NCBI RefSeq assembly: GCF_013032455.1
Contig: NZ_WQCF01000001.1
Location: 124,001-188,000, forward strand
Origin: Ruegeria atlantica
Lineage (GTDB): Bacteria; Pseudomonadota; Alphaproteobacteria; Rhodobacterales; Rhodobacteraceae
Reading direction: 5' to 3'
Length of the DNA stretch: 64,000 nucleotides
How positions within the stretch are numbered: the stretch's first letter is position 1; each line of letters starts with the position of its first letter. Below the pieces are notes generated by a model. It was not told where the DNA came from. It did no database searches and saw only the letters and a program-made list of their open reading frames with translations. The position numbers were made by a program, and so were the translations under genes. Shown here piece by piece: positions 38,052-45,285 of this stretch.

Positions 38052-38622
38052 CAAGGCATGGCACCAGTTACGGCACTGGATTGAACAACAGGGCTTTACT
38101 GTTTTTGGAACACTGAAATTTTTCGATGGTACCGCGACGAACGAAGCGCGTGGCGAGCAAACGGTGCGCAACTGTTTGAACGCGCTTGATAGAGCGTACT
38201 ACGGCAAAGCGGTTGAAAATGTTGGGATGCGGCACAAGAGGCTTGTTTTTAAGCACTTGGGTACCAGCGGCGCGAACCTTCACTACCATTTTCTAGCCAA
38301 GCCAAACAGCAACCCAAAGCTGTATGCAGAACTGGCTAGGCTGCAGTGGGCAAAGATGAACAAGTGGACAATAAGTGCTGAAGAAACACAGATTGACGCT
38401 GTGCGCAGTAACAAGGCTGCGTCCGCCTACGTTTTGCATGAATATGGAAAGCTGGGCGCTGACAGCATTTGTTTATCTGCGTCATCGCTCAATCCTCCAC
38501 CACGCAATCCACTGAGCTATCGCAACTTGGCGCAACTGCGTAGGTTGCTGCGATTGCACGATTTAGGGGCAGTCGACTTTGATTGGAGTGCGGATGAGTG
38601 CAACGCACTGGGACAGACATAG
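38035..38622 (+). CDS. HUH-type rolling-circle replication initiator (inovirus Gp2-like)
   Basis: The 195-residue protein shows the three motifs of HUH endonucleases: motif I TVFGTLKFF (about 22 to 30), motif II NLHYHFLAKP with His83 and His85 as metal ligands, and motif III SAYVLHEYGK with candidate nucleophile Tyr132 (or Tyr137) and Lys139. Such proteins nick one strand at an origin, stay bound through the tyrosine and start rolling-circle replication or transfer. The size is at the small end of the class and there is no helicase domain. It overlaps the upstream small gene, which supports coupling. An alternative is a minimal relaxase. Confidence 0.6.
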   Translation: MNYADNKAWHQLRHWIEQQGFTVFGTLKFFDGTATNEARGEQTVRNCLNALDRAYYGKAVENVGMRHKRLVFKHLGTSGANLHYHFLAKPNSNPKLYAELARLQWAKMNKWTISAEETQIDAVRSNKAASAYVLHEYGKLGADSICLSASSLNPPPRNPLSYRNLAQLRRLLRLHDLGAVDFDWSADECNALGQT

Positions 38623-38692
38623 CAGACGTATACTGCGCGCGCTGAAACACGGCAAAGCTTGATGATGCGCAAAGGGCGGAAACGCTGGAAGT

Positions 38693-38709
38693 TACAAACG
38701 CTGTTTGTA
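38693..38709 (+). repeat. Perfect hairpin after the replication initiator gene
   Basis: TACAAAC (38693-38699), loop GCT, GTTTGTA (38703-38709). A second short stem CTAA-TCG-TTAG followed by five T lies right after it, so the pair may be the rep terminator. Because HUH proteins nick at hairpins, it is also a candidate replication origin. Confidence 0.45.
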
Positions 38710-38780
38710 GCTAATCGTTAGTTTTTGCCAATTCCAAACAACTCAAAACAAACGAAGTTTTCGAACAAAGGTAAAATGAC

Positions 38781-39080
38781 ATGAAATTGATGAGCTATAC
38801 ATACATGAAGCTACTTGAGATTGACGAGATTGAAACGGCAGAAGAGCTAAGCAGGACTTGGTGCAGGAAAAACAGGAACTGGTTTGCTTGGCAAAAACAC
38901 GCAGGACAAGACTTTAGCGTTGATGCTGCAATTAACTGCTTGGCGCAAACGCGCGTAAGACTTGCTGAGCGCAGCGACAGCAAGGGAAAACGCGGACTGG
39001 AAGAAGTGGAGCAATTGCTGAGTGACTACTTGCTGCACAAACATAAGATTGCTGAGATTGCAGCTTGCGCAAACGGGTAG
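38781..39080 (+). CDS. Small island protein, possibly helix-turn-helix
   Basis: The 99-residue protein has TAEELSRTWCRKNRNWFAWQKHAGQDFSVDAAI, which resembles small DUF6626-type proteins that accompany integrases on proteobacterial elements (S/T-x-EFSxxW-lgRs pattern). The resemblance is from memory and weak. AAAGGT precedes the ATG. It lies between the rep operon and the short recombinase and might regulate either. Confidence 0.45.
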   Translation: MKLMSYTYMKLLEIDEIETAEELSRTWCRKNRNWFAWQKHAGQDFSVDAAINCLAQTRVRLAERSDSKGKRGLEEVEQLLSDYLLHKHKIAEIAACANG

Positions 39081-39176
39081 CCCGCAATGTTATACTTTCT
39101 ACAATCTACAACATTTATATTGAACAGTATTTGATCTCAAACACTTAGCGCCAGCGCCTTTTTCGATCGCTTGGCA

Positions 39177-39219
39177 AAATGTGTGGTTTTACAATGAATT
39201 ACAATGAAACCACACATTT
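39177..39219. promoter_or_regulatory. 13-bp perfect inverted repeat before the short recombinase
   Basis: AAATGTGTGGTTT at 39177-39189 and AAACCACACATTT at 39207-39219 are exact inverted copies. The 17-base spacer contains a direct repeat TACAATG-AAT-TACAATG. The right arm ends 10 bases before the ATG at 39230. It could be a recombinase binding site, an operator or a strong mRNA stem covering the start. Confidence 0.6.
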
Positions 39220-39229
39220 AGGCTAAGAT

Positions 39230-39802
39230 ATGAAACAAGCAAAGCTACTGACACAAGCGGAAAAGAAACGCGTTTATGCAGTCATAGACGCTCATCGCTA
39301 CAGTGCTCGCAACCGCGCCATTTTCGCATTCAGCTTTTTTGCTGGGTTGCGTGCATGTGAGATTGCAGCACTGAAAGTCGGCGATGCTTTTGATGCCAGC
39401 GGCAACCCACGCGACACAGTTTATCTGGCATCGACACAGACCAAAGGAGATGAATCAGGAACAGTTCTTGTCAGCAAAAGACTGCACAAGGCACTTAAAG
39501 CATATGCGACTACCTACCCTCGTCACACTAGCAAGCCTGATGCACTGCTGTTCTTCAGTGCTAAGCGCGGCGGGTTTAGCCCGCAGACAATAGTGAACCT
39601 ATTTGCCAAATTTTATGCGGCAGCAGGCATCAAGGGTGCTAGCTCACACAGCGGGCGCAGGCAGTTTTTGACCGAGCTTGCGGACAAGGGCGTGAACGTG
39701 CGCGTTATACAGGCTCTAGCGCGCCACAAAGACATTAGCACCACGCAGCGCTACATAGATTACAACGAGAGCAAGCTGCGGAATGCCATAGAACTAATTT
39801 AG
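39230..39802 (+). CDS. Catalytic-domain-only tyrosine recombinase
   Basis: The 190-residue protein is a tyrosine recombinase catalytic domain with the full active site: Arg41 in GLRACEIAAL, Lys72 in TQTKGDE, His140 and Arg143 in SSHSGRRQFL, His166 in LARHKDISTTQ and nucleophile Tyr175 in QRYIDYNE. The N-terminal arm- and core-binding domains of normal integrases are missing, but the start is well placed, so it is a naturally short form rather than a truncation. It could resolve replication products, invert DNA or act with the large integrase. A decayed copy of its 3' end lies beyond the RT gene. Confidence 0.85.
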   Translation: MKQAKLLTQAEKKRVYAVIDAHRYSARNRAIFAFSFFAGLRACEIAALKVGDAFDASGNPRDTVYLASTQTKGDESGTVLVSKRLHKALKAYATTYPRHTSKPDALLFFSAKRGGFSPQTIVNLFAKFYAAAGIKGASSHSGRRQFLTELADKGVNVRVIQALARHKDISTTQRYIDYNESKLRNAIELI

Positions 39803-39914
39803 CTCTTTCATGTAAACTTGAGCCTCTTGCGCCACATCCGGAACAAGAACCTGACTTGCTTACTCATGCCCAAGTGGTACTGATTACAAAGAGTTTCTAA
39901 GGAGTCCAGCCTCT

Positions 39915-41732
39915 TTGCAATCACCTAAGTTTAAGTTTCTTTCGCCCGACCTAAACGACGTTTTCTACCCAAAGAATTTAAAGGAAGAATGGAAGAAGCG
40001 AGTTAGAGCACAACTTCGAAAGCAGCTGATTTTCGATGCCATTGAGTATCGGGATATCAACGACGACATCGACAATCTAGCTTCAAAAATTCGACGCGAA
40101 GTGACCGGGGGCAGCTACAGCGTCCGGCAGCCCAAAAGATATCTAGCTGAAAAGTCTCGTGGACTGTGCCGGCAAATGACCCTGATCCATCCACGTGATC
40201 TTTTGGTTTTGGAGCGGCTTTCGAGGTCTGTGTACTTTGAACTGAAGAAGAAGGCGCCCAGTTCATCAGCTTTTTTTGAACCTGACGATGGCAGCTTTGT
40301 GAAGGGCTTCAAGCAAAGTGATTTTGAGTACGGCTCATTTGCTAGCTGGAAAAAATTTCAAAAGGCAGTTTTAGGGTTCGCCAAAGAAAACAAGTTTATT
40401 ATCGTTACGGACGTTGCCAACTTCTATGATTTCATAAACTTCCAGCACTTGCGAAACATAGTCGCTTCCCTCGCGGACATTCGGGAAGCAACATTGGACC
40501 TTTTGATTTATGTACTAAACCGACTGACTTGGACGCCAGATTTTATGCCCCTCACCCAAGTTGGTATGCCGCAGATTGAAACAACGGCAACGCGTGTTTT
40601 GGCAAACGCAATGCTCTATGAAGTGGATCGGGTATGTGAAAGCTCGGCGATTTCAAACTATGCTCGCTTCATGGATGATATGGATATTGGCGTTGAGTCC
40701 ATCCCTGCTGCTAAACGCGTAATCCGCGACGTAGATCTCACGCTCCAATCGAGGCAACTGAGGTTAAATTCTTCTAAGACCAAAATCTTATCCCAAAAGG
40801 ACGCATACAGACACTTTTGCGTTGCAGAAAACTTACTACTGGCTCGCTTCGAAACCATCATAGAAAAAGGCAGGCACCTCAACTGGACGCGCCAACTGTT
40901 GGTTTCGCTGTACGAGCTCTGGCTATGTCGCACACCATTTAGTGGACCGGGCGAGAAATCGCGTTTCAATGCTGGAAACGGCTCCAAAATTCACAAGTAC
41001 ATTCTAAGCCTTCTGTATCAATGCGGCGGGAAAGTGCCTGAGCAGGACCTTCTCTGGCTAGTCAGGAACGAGCCAGGAATGCGCTCAACTGCACTGCGTT
41101 ACTTGGGAAGCTCGAATAAAAACAACAGTAATCTTGCCGAAATTTTGAAAATTCTTCGCAGTGGTCGCTTCGTAGACGATGCATCGTTAGTTGATACTGC
41201 AGGATACATGCTTCACGCGAAATTTCGAAAAACTGCCCGATGTATATCGTTAGCCAACGAATATTGCCAAATTGCTGCGTCCCAGAGTGACATCGGGCTT
41301 CACAGCGCGATATTTGTTGCCAGTAAATTCTTACCTCGCAGTTCAATCCTTGATTTGTTGGCAAAAAACAAAGAACGGATATCGAGTGATTATTGGCTGT
41401 CACGCGCGGCAGCCGGTATTTCCCCAGTGTTTATCGGGCAAGGTGCAGACTGGTCGTCATACCACGGAATAATCAATGAAATTGACAGCGAGGATGCGTA
41501 CGACGTCCTAAATTACATGCTCGAAACATCAAGTGCGTCTACTTACAGTGTGTCTTTGAAGGCGTACCTTGATGCCAAAAACAGGTCTTTTCCACAAGAA
41601 ATCTATTATCCGAAGGTCTTGGTCTTGCTCGCTGCGGCTCGAAACCCAAAAAGCAGCGCGCTGACCCCCAAAATGCACAAAAGACATCCGGCGTTGAAGA
41701 AAGACCCTTTTTTTTCGAACATGGGATTTTAG
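39915..41732 (+). CDS. Reverse transcriptase with helical C-terminal region (UG/Abi-like)
   Basis: The 605-residue protein has reverse-transcriptase motifs: A IIVTDVANFYDFINF (Asp166), B QVGMPQIETTATRVLANAML (215 onward), C YARFMDDMD (Asp254, Asp255), D LRLNSSKTKIL, E FCVAENLLLARFE. All three catalytic aspartates are present. Residues 340 to 605 are a helical repeat-like domain, with no maturase, endonuclease, retron NAxxH/VTG or DGR SQ signature. The pattern fits unknown-group/Abi RTs, many of which give phage defence. The start is TTG at 39915, supported by AAGGAG ten bases upstream. It is the main cargo of the island; subgroup cannot be told by eye. Confidence 0.8.
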   Translation: MQSPKFKFLSPDLNDVFYPKNLKEEWKKRVRAQLRKQLIFDAIEYRDINDDIDNLASKIRREVTGGSYSVRQPKRYLAEKSRGLCRQMTLIHPRDLLVLERLSRSVYFELKKKAPSSSAFFEPDDGSFVKGFKQSDFEYGSFASWKKFQKAVLGFAKENKFIIVTDVANFYDFINFQHLRNIVASLADIREATLDLLIYVLNRLTWTPDFMPLTQVGMPQIETTATRVLANAMLYEVDRVCESSAISNYARFMDDMDIGVESIPAAKRVIRDVDLTLQSRQLRLNSSKTKILSQKDAYRHFCVAENLLLARFETIIEKGRHLNWTRQLLVSLYELWLCRTPFSGPGEKSRFNAGNGSKIHKYILSLLYQCGGKVPEQDLLWLVRNEPGMRSTALRYLGSSNKNNSNLAEILKILRSGRFVDDASLVDTAGYMLHAKFRKTARCISLANEYCQIAASQSDIGLHSAIFVASKFLPRSSILDLLAKNKERISSDYWLSRAAAGISPVFIGQGADWSSYHGIINEIDSEDAYDVLNYMLETSSASTYSVSLKAYLDAKNRSFPQEIYYPKVLVLLAAARNPKSSALTPKMHKRHPALKKDPFFSNMGF

Positions 41733-41841
41733 TTGCTAACGGCACCATGTCTATTCGTGGTGGAACTTCTTGATCAGCCTTTTATTTCCGGTGTCGTCAT
41801 CCCATAACAAGCCAGAGCATGGACAATATTGCCGCACATCT

Positions 41842-41927
41842 GTGTCCGCGTCATAGGCGTGCGCCACACGCTACATGGGCTTATACGAGAGCAAGCAGCG
41901 CAATGCGATTATTCTCGAAAAAAAAAC
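41842..41927 (+). pseudogene. Decayed 3' end of a second short recombinase
   Basis: Bases 41870-41917 can be aligned with the end of the recombinase at 39230: both read CGCTACAT, then ACGAGAGCAAGC, GCG and AATGC at the same spacing, so the remnant encodes RYMGLYESKQRNAI where the intact gene has RYIDYNESKLRNAI. Upstream, CGCGTCATA and GCGCCACA still match with small deletions. No reading frame is kept beyond this. It marks an old duplication or exchange around the RT gene. Confidence 0.65.
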
Positions 41928-41995
41928 GCAAAAAATTCAAAAAAGTCTCCTTCCAAATCAATCACTTGTCCAAGCGTAAAAATCAGTAATTTATC

Positions 41996-42016
41996 ATATA
42001 TATCAATGCTTTATGG
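41996..42016 (+). repeat. End repeat copy 2 (after the RT block)
   Basis: Same 12-bp core ATATATATCAAT as at 37005, with a similar continuation. It lies just after an inverted near-copy of the attachment core (CCAAGCGTAA at 41970-41979). The 380-bp gap 41733-42112 otherwise holds only the recombinase remnant and A-rich tracts. Confidence 0.4.
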
Positions 42017-42112
42017 GTTATCAATTTTGACAAATCCGGTGTTTTGAGGTATGTTTATTAAGTAAGTTGATTGAACAGCTTGCTCATTCGAAACAATGTT
42101 AAAGGAACCAGA

Positions 42113-42493
42113 ATGAACGTAAATTACATCGTTAGCTTCAAACGCCACACACAAGTAATGTTTGACATCGAAATTGATACTGATGGGGTTAGCTACGACG
42201 AAATGCTCAATCAGATCCAATTACAAGCATTTATGTGTCTTTGCCAGAACGGACTAGACACTCAAGACGTGTGGAAAATTTCAACTGCTGCGAACTGGAC
42301 AGACACTTGGTGTAAGGAAAATGGTCCATTGCCAAGTGATTTCAAAGAGAGTTTCAACGGCAAGTTCTACTACGATGAAGACTTCACACTATATGACATG
42401 TTCTCTGAGATTTTTGTTAATATGCAGCTCAGAAGTTTGCCGCTAGTTGGCAATGCTTACAGCGTTGAAGAGTATTACAACAAAATCGCCTAA
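42113..42493 (+). CDS. Unknown island protein (126 residues)
   Basis: I do not recognise this acidic protein. It begins MNVNYIVSFKRHTQVMFDIE, contains a Trp-rich centre (VWKISTAANWTDTW) and ends VEEYYNKIA. AAAGGA lies before the ATG at 42113. It converges on the large integrase with a four-base overlap. It has no membrane segment or signal peptide. Position after the RT region could make it a partner or antitoxin-like factor, but nothing in the sequence shows that. Confidence 0.55.
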   Translation: MNVNYIVSFKRHTQVMFDIEIDTDGVSYDEMLNQIQLQAFMCLCQNGLDTQDVWKISTAANWTDTWCKENGPLPSDFKESFNGKFYYDEDFTLYDMFSEIFVNMQLRSLPLVGNAYSVEEYYNKIA

Positions 42494-43983
42494 CTACCCG
42501 CGCTCTTCACAAGCTCCAAAAACGCAGCGTCGCTTATCTCCCCAGCATTGTAGCGGCGCCGAATCTCGCTAAAAAACGCATCATCGTTCAAAGCAGCGCC
42601 TTCAGCAGCGCGGCTTTTCTTTTTGTGCCTTGTCTGCGTTATTTGCTGCCTGCGCTGCTTTGAGACAACGTGCGAATAATGCGTCTCTATCTGCTTGACC
42701 TTGCAGCCCATATTTATCGCTAAGTCGTAGATGCTCACGTCGCCCTTCTCCAAGCGCTGTGTCGCATACGTGTGCCGTAGGCTATACAAGCTGCGTTTTT
42801 CGCCGTCCCTGTTCAACAGCAAGCCATCTTTCCTACCGTCAAAGTCAATGGCTCGCAGGTACTGCTGGAAGCTTTTATTTAGATCACCAATCTGCTGCGA
42901 CTTGCCATCTGCATCGCGCTTCTGCCCAAACCACACCCAGTCGTTACGCTCTTTAAATGGCGTGACTTCAAACCAGTCTTTGAGCGCTTTGTTGGCGCTT
43001 GGCTGGGTTTGCACATAGCGCACTTCATTCTTCTTCGTTGCCTTACTTACGCGGACTTCAGCAATGCGCTCTTCTTCGCCATCTACTTCTTCGTCCAGCT
43101 TCACGTCGCTCCACTTCATACCCCGCGATTCACCTACGCGCATACCACTGTGCAGCAGGAACATGATGAAGTAGGAAAGCTGCGCACGTTGCAGTTTGTG
43201 CCATGCATTCAAGCCCGTGCTTGCAAAACGCCCAACGCAATCCCGATAACTGCGTAGATTGCGTACCAACACCGCATATTCTTTACCGGTATCAAAGCCA
43301 GCACGCCTGTTTGGTGTTTGTCCACGTTCTGCAACTCGTAGCTTAAATACCTGTTGTGTGCGCCCGCGTTCGAATGCGTCGTAGAAGATTTGATTAAGAG
43401 CGCTTTGCTCCATCTGCAGCGTTTTGACCGCTGGAATATCCTTTGCATTTGCAGTGCCGCTTGTCTTGCTGCCACGTCGTTTAGGGTTGTAGTTACGCAG
43501 TTTCGTACCCTTGTCTGTCAGCCAGTAAGCTTTCCGCCAGTCCCAATACCCATGTGCAAATTGGGGAGTGATGTCATTAAGCAGCATTGACGTGCTGTCA
43601 GCGTGCGAGAAGTATTCTTTAAAATAGCGGTTGAAGTAGCGCTTGTGCCAAAGCGCACGTTCTTCTTTCCAAGTGCCGCCACGCAAGTTGCGCTCGTACC
43701 AATCGTTCCAATGTTTTTCAAACGTATACTCGTCCAAGCTGTGCCCAAGCCTTGCCGCTTGCTGCAAACGCAGGAACTCAGACTGCGCAAACACAAACGC
43801 TTCCTCATACTTTGCCAACTTTGTGCTGCGCGTGATGTAGCCTTTATGCCCAGCAATCTTTAGCCGCATGTACCAGTTTGCGGCGCGATGCGTTTTGGAG
43901 TTGGGCACGGCGACAGACAGGTTGCGTTGAAACAACACAAGTGCGCCACCGTAGTGTTCTTGCCTATTTTCGTAATATGCCAT
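42490..43983 (-). CDS. Tyrosine integrase of the rpsI island
   Basis: The 497-residue integrase has an N-terminal arm-binding-like region, a SAM-like core-binding domain (about 85 to 260) and a catalytic domain with Arg282 in SGMRVGESRG, Lys317/318 in SKATKKNE, Arg403 in YSLRHTYATQ and Tyr436 in ETHYSHVV. The first box-II position is Tyr400 instead of His, and the usual GH before the nucleophile is GC; both swaps occur in some phage integrases. It lies about 1.3 kb from the rpsI junction and is the likely enzyme for insertion there. No strong ribosome site was seen before the ATG at 43983. Confidence 0.85.
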   Translation of the reverse strand: MAYYENRQEHYGGALVLFQRNLSVAVPNSKTHRAANWYMRLKIAGHKGYITRSTKLAKYEEAFVFAQSEFLRLQQAARLGHSLDEYTFEKHWNDWYERNLRGGTWKEERALWHKRYFNRYFKEYFSHADSTSMLLNDITPQFAHGYWDWRKAYWLTDKGTKLRNYNPKRRGSKTSGTANAKDIPAVKTLQMEQSALNQIFYDAFERGRTQQVFKLRVAERGQTPNRRAGFDTGKEYAVLVRNLRSYRDCVGRFASTGLNAWHKLQRAQLSYFIMFLLHSGMRVGESRGMKWSDVKLDEEVDGEEERIAEVRVSKATKKNEVRYVQTQPSANKALKDWFEVTPFKERNDWVWFGQKRDADGKSQQIGDLNKSFQQYLRAIDFDGRKDGLLLNRDGEKRSLYSLRHTYATQRLEKGDVSIYDLAINMGCKVKQIETHYSHVVSKQRRQQITQTRHKKKSRAAEGAALNDDAFFSEIRRRYNAGEISDAAFLELVKSAGS

Positions 43984-44001
43984 TTGGGTCGCGCTTCATT
44001 T

Positions 44002-45111
44002 TTAACGGCAACTGAAATAACCAGTGGACACGTCGTTGCTGATATACGCCTGCCCAGTATTCTCGTTGCTACATAAATGTTGATTAGGAGAGCTAAATGG
44101 GTCTTCAACAGACCTAGAATGAAAGGCAAAAATCCACTCGCTGGTATCAATGCCAATAGTTCGTGTCTCGCCCCCCAAAGCCCCAATTATTTTAATGTCG
44201 TAGACGTCATTGCTGTATTCACATGAAACCATAGAATAAGCACCATCGCCTTCAAACATCTTGCTAAAAACTCTTTCAGCAACCGCTATTACCCGTGCCG
44301 AAAATTCAGGTTGAGAGCAGACATCGTTTGGATTGGCTGAAGGAACGTGAGTTCTCGTTTCCTCGTCAGTTACACTACCTGGATCAAGGAAGCGAATTGA
44401 CTTGGCGGCTATGCCGCACCCAAGGTCTCTGCCAATTGCACAGGACACTACACCTTGGACCTCGACGAAGTCGTTCAAATACACTCTCTTAAGCCCAGTT
44501 GTCTTGGTGAAACCTTTCTTGGTATAAATTCGCAATGGAAAATAGCCAGCAGTTGCTCCTACGCCAACAAAGGAGCTTGCTCCTCGTTCTAAGAGTTTAC
44601 TAAGCGCAACTCTTCCCTGCCTATTGTGGTACGGTGTGATACAACTGAACGCAGGAATATTGTACTCTGGATCAATGTATTCGGGGAAGCGAAACTCGCT
44701 AACCAACCATCCGCCATTTTTAGTCTGAAGCCCCGCCCCCTTGAAAACACATCGCCAGTTTTCTATGGCACGTCCACGTTCTGCTGCTTCGTAACGTGCA
44801 GAACTGCCAAATACTTCTCGTACGAATTTATATTCTGCGGCGATCCCGTTTTTCATTGGATCGCTCGCAGAAACATAGGGCAGTTGCGAAAATGCTGTTG
44901 CGATCTCTGTTTGTCTCGTCAGATGTTCACGAGTTCCACTCAGATGCTTATTCTCCCCTGCACCAGACGTATGCCAATTGATAAACTGCTGAATTACTTT
45001 TTGTTGTTGGTTAGTCACAAGGTTTTTCAGAGGTTCACCGTTCGCTGGCAGTGACATCCAAACTAGTATCAGAATAACTGTGAGTGAACCGTTGCGAATA
45101 ACCGTATCCAT
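44002..45111 (-). CDS. Exported protein of unknown function (island cargo)
   Basis: The 369-residue protein has a signal peptide (MDTVIRNGSLTVILILVWMS, cleaved near ANGEP). The mature part is mixed and includes a cysteine-bearing segment VEVQGVVSCAIGRDLGCG and further cysteines that could pair in the periplasm. I recognise no family. An upstream TTG at 45129 is an alternative start. It is the last gene before the rpsI junction and ends 18 bases before the integrase start, in the same direction, so the integrase may be read from the same transcript. Confidence 0.6.
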   Translation of the reverse strand: MDTVIRNGSLTVILILVWMSLPANGEPLKNLVTNQQQKVIQQFINWHTSGAGENKHLSGTREHLTRQTEIATAFSQLPYVSASDPMKNGIAAEYKFVREVFGSSARYEAAERGRAIENWRCVFKGAGLQTKNGGWLVSEFRFPEYIDPEYNIPAFSCITPYHNRQGRVALSKLLERGASSFVGVGATAGYFPLRIYTKKGFTKTTGLKRVYLNDFVEVQGVVSCAIGRDLGCGIAAKSIRFLDPGSVTDEETRTHVPSANPNDVCSQPEFSARVIAVAERVFSKMFEGDGAYSMVSCEYSNDVYDIKIIGALGGETRTIGIDTSEWIFAFHSRSVEDPFSSPNQHLCSNENTGQAYISNDVSTGYFSCR

Positions 45112-45218
45112 TAGTGCTTTTGTTCCCAAATGCCAAAATTGCTAAAAATATGCTAATTTCGCTAAACCAAGACGTCAATGATATCAGTATAATGCTGATA
45201 AACTGCTAACAAAGAAAA

Positions 45219-45242
45219 ACGGTCGCAATTTCTTGCGACCGT
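45219..45242 (-). terminator. Terminator at the right end of the island, after rpsI
   Basis: ACGGTCGCAA and TTGCGACCGT form a perfect 10-bp stem with a TTTC loop. On the minus strand it is followed by TTTTTCTTTG. It now ends the rplM-rpsI transcript and is supplied by the element. Confidence 0.85.
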
Positions 45243-45274
45243 TTGTTTTAATTGAGTTTTTAACTCGTTCTGCG

Positions 45275-45285
45275 TTAGCGCTTGG
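45275..45285 (+). repeat. Right attachment repeat (last codons of rpsI)
   Basis: TTAGCGCTTGG; on the minus strand it is the last bases of rpsI including Lys-Arg-stop. Pairs with 36970-36980. Confidence 0.6.

Larger units (their letters stand above)
36970..45285. mobile_element. Integrative element inserted in the 3' end of rpsI
   Basis: About 8.3 kb of visibly more A/T-rich DNA lies between two 11-bp repeats and holds genes unlike the neighbours: DUF6641-like protein, HUH replication initiator, two tyrosine recombinases, a reverse transcriptase and unknown genes. Insertion keeps the last rpsI codons intact and supplies a new terminator (45219-45242), while the old one sits at the far end (36921-36946). 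Integration of mobile elements into the 3' end of rpsI is known for streptococcal elements. No conjugation or capsid genes are seen, so it would be a small mobilisable or satellite-like element. Confidence 0.75.

Noticed and set aside
39168..39176. A third copy of the attachment core (CGCTTGGC) before the short recombinase
   Set aside because: Only eight bases match the left repeat; chance cannot be excluded, so it is not listed as a repeat.
39915..42112. A diversity-generating retroelement or retron
   Set aside because: The RT lacks the DGR SQ motif and the retron NAxxH and VTG motifs, and no template/variable repeat pair was seen nearby.
45130..45218. A CRISPR-like or short tandem array near the island end
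   Set aside because: Only short A/T-rich similarity; no regular repeats. No CRISPR array was found anywhere in the window.
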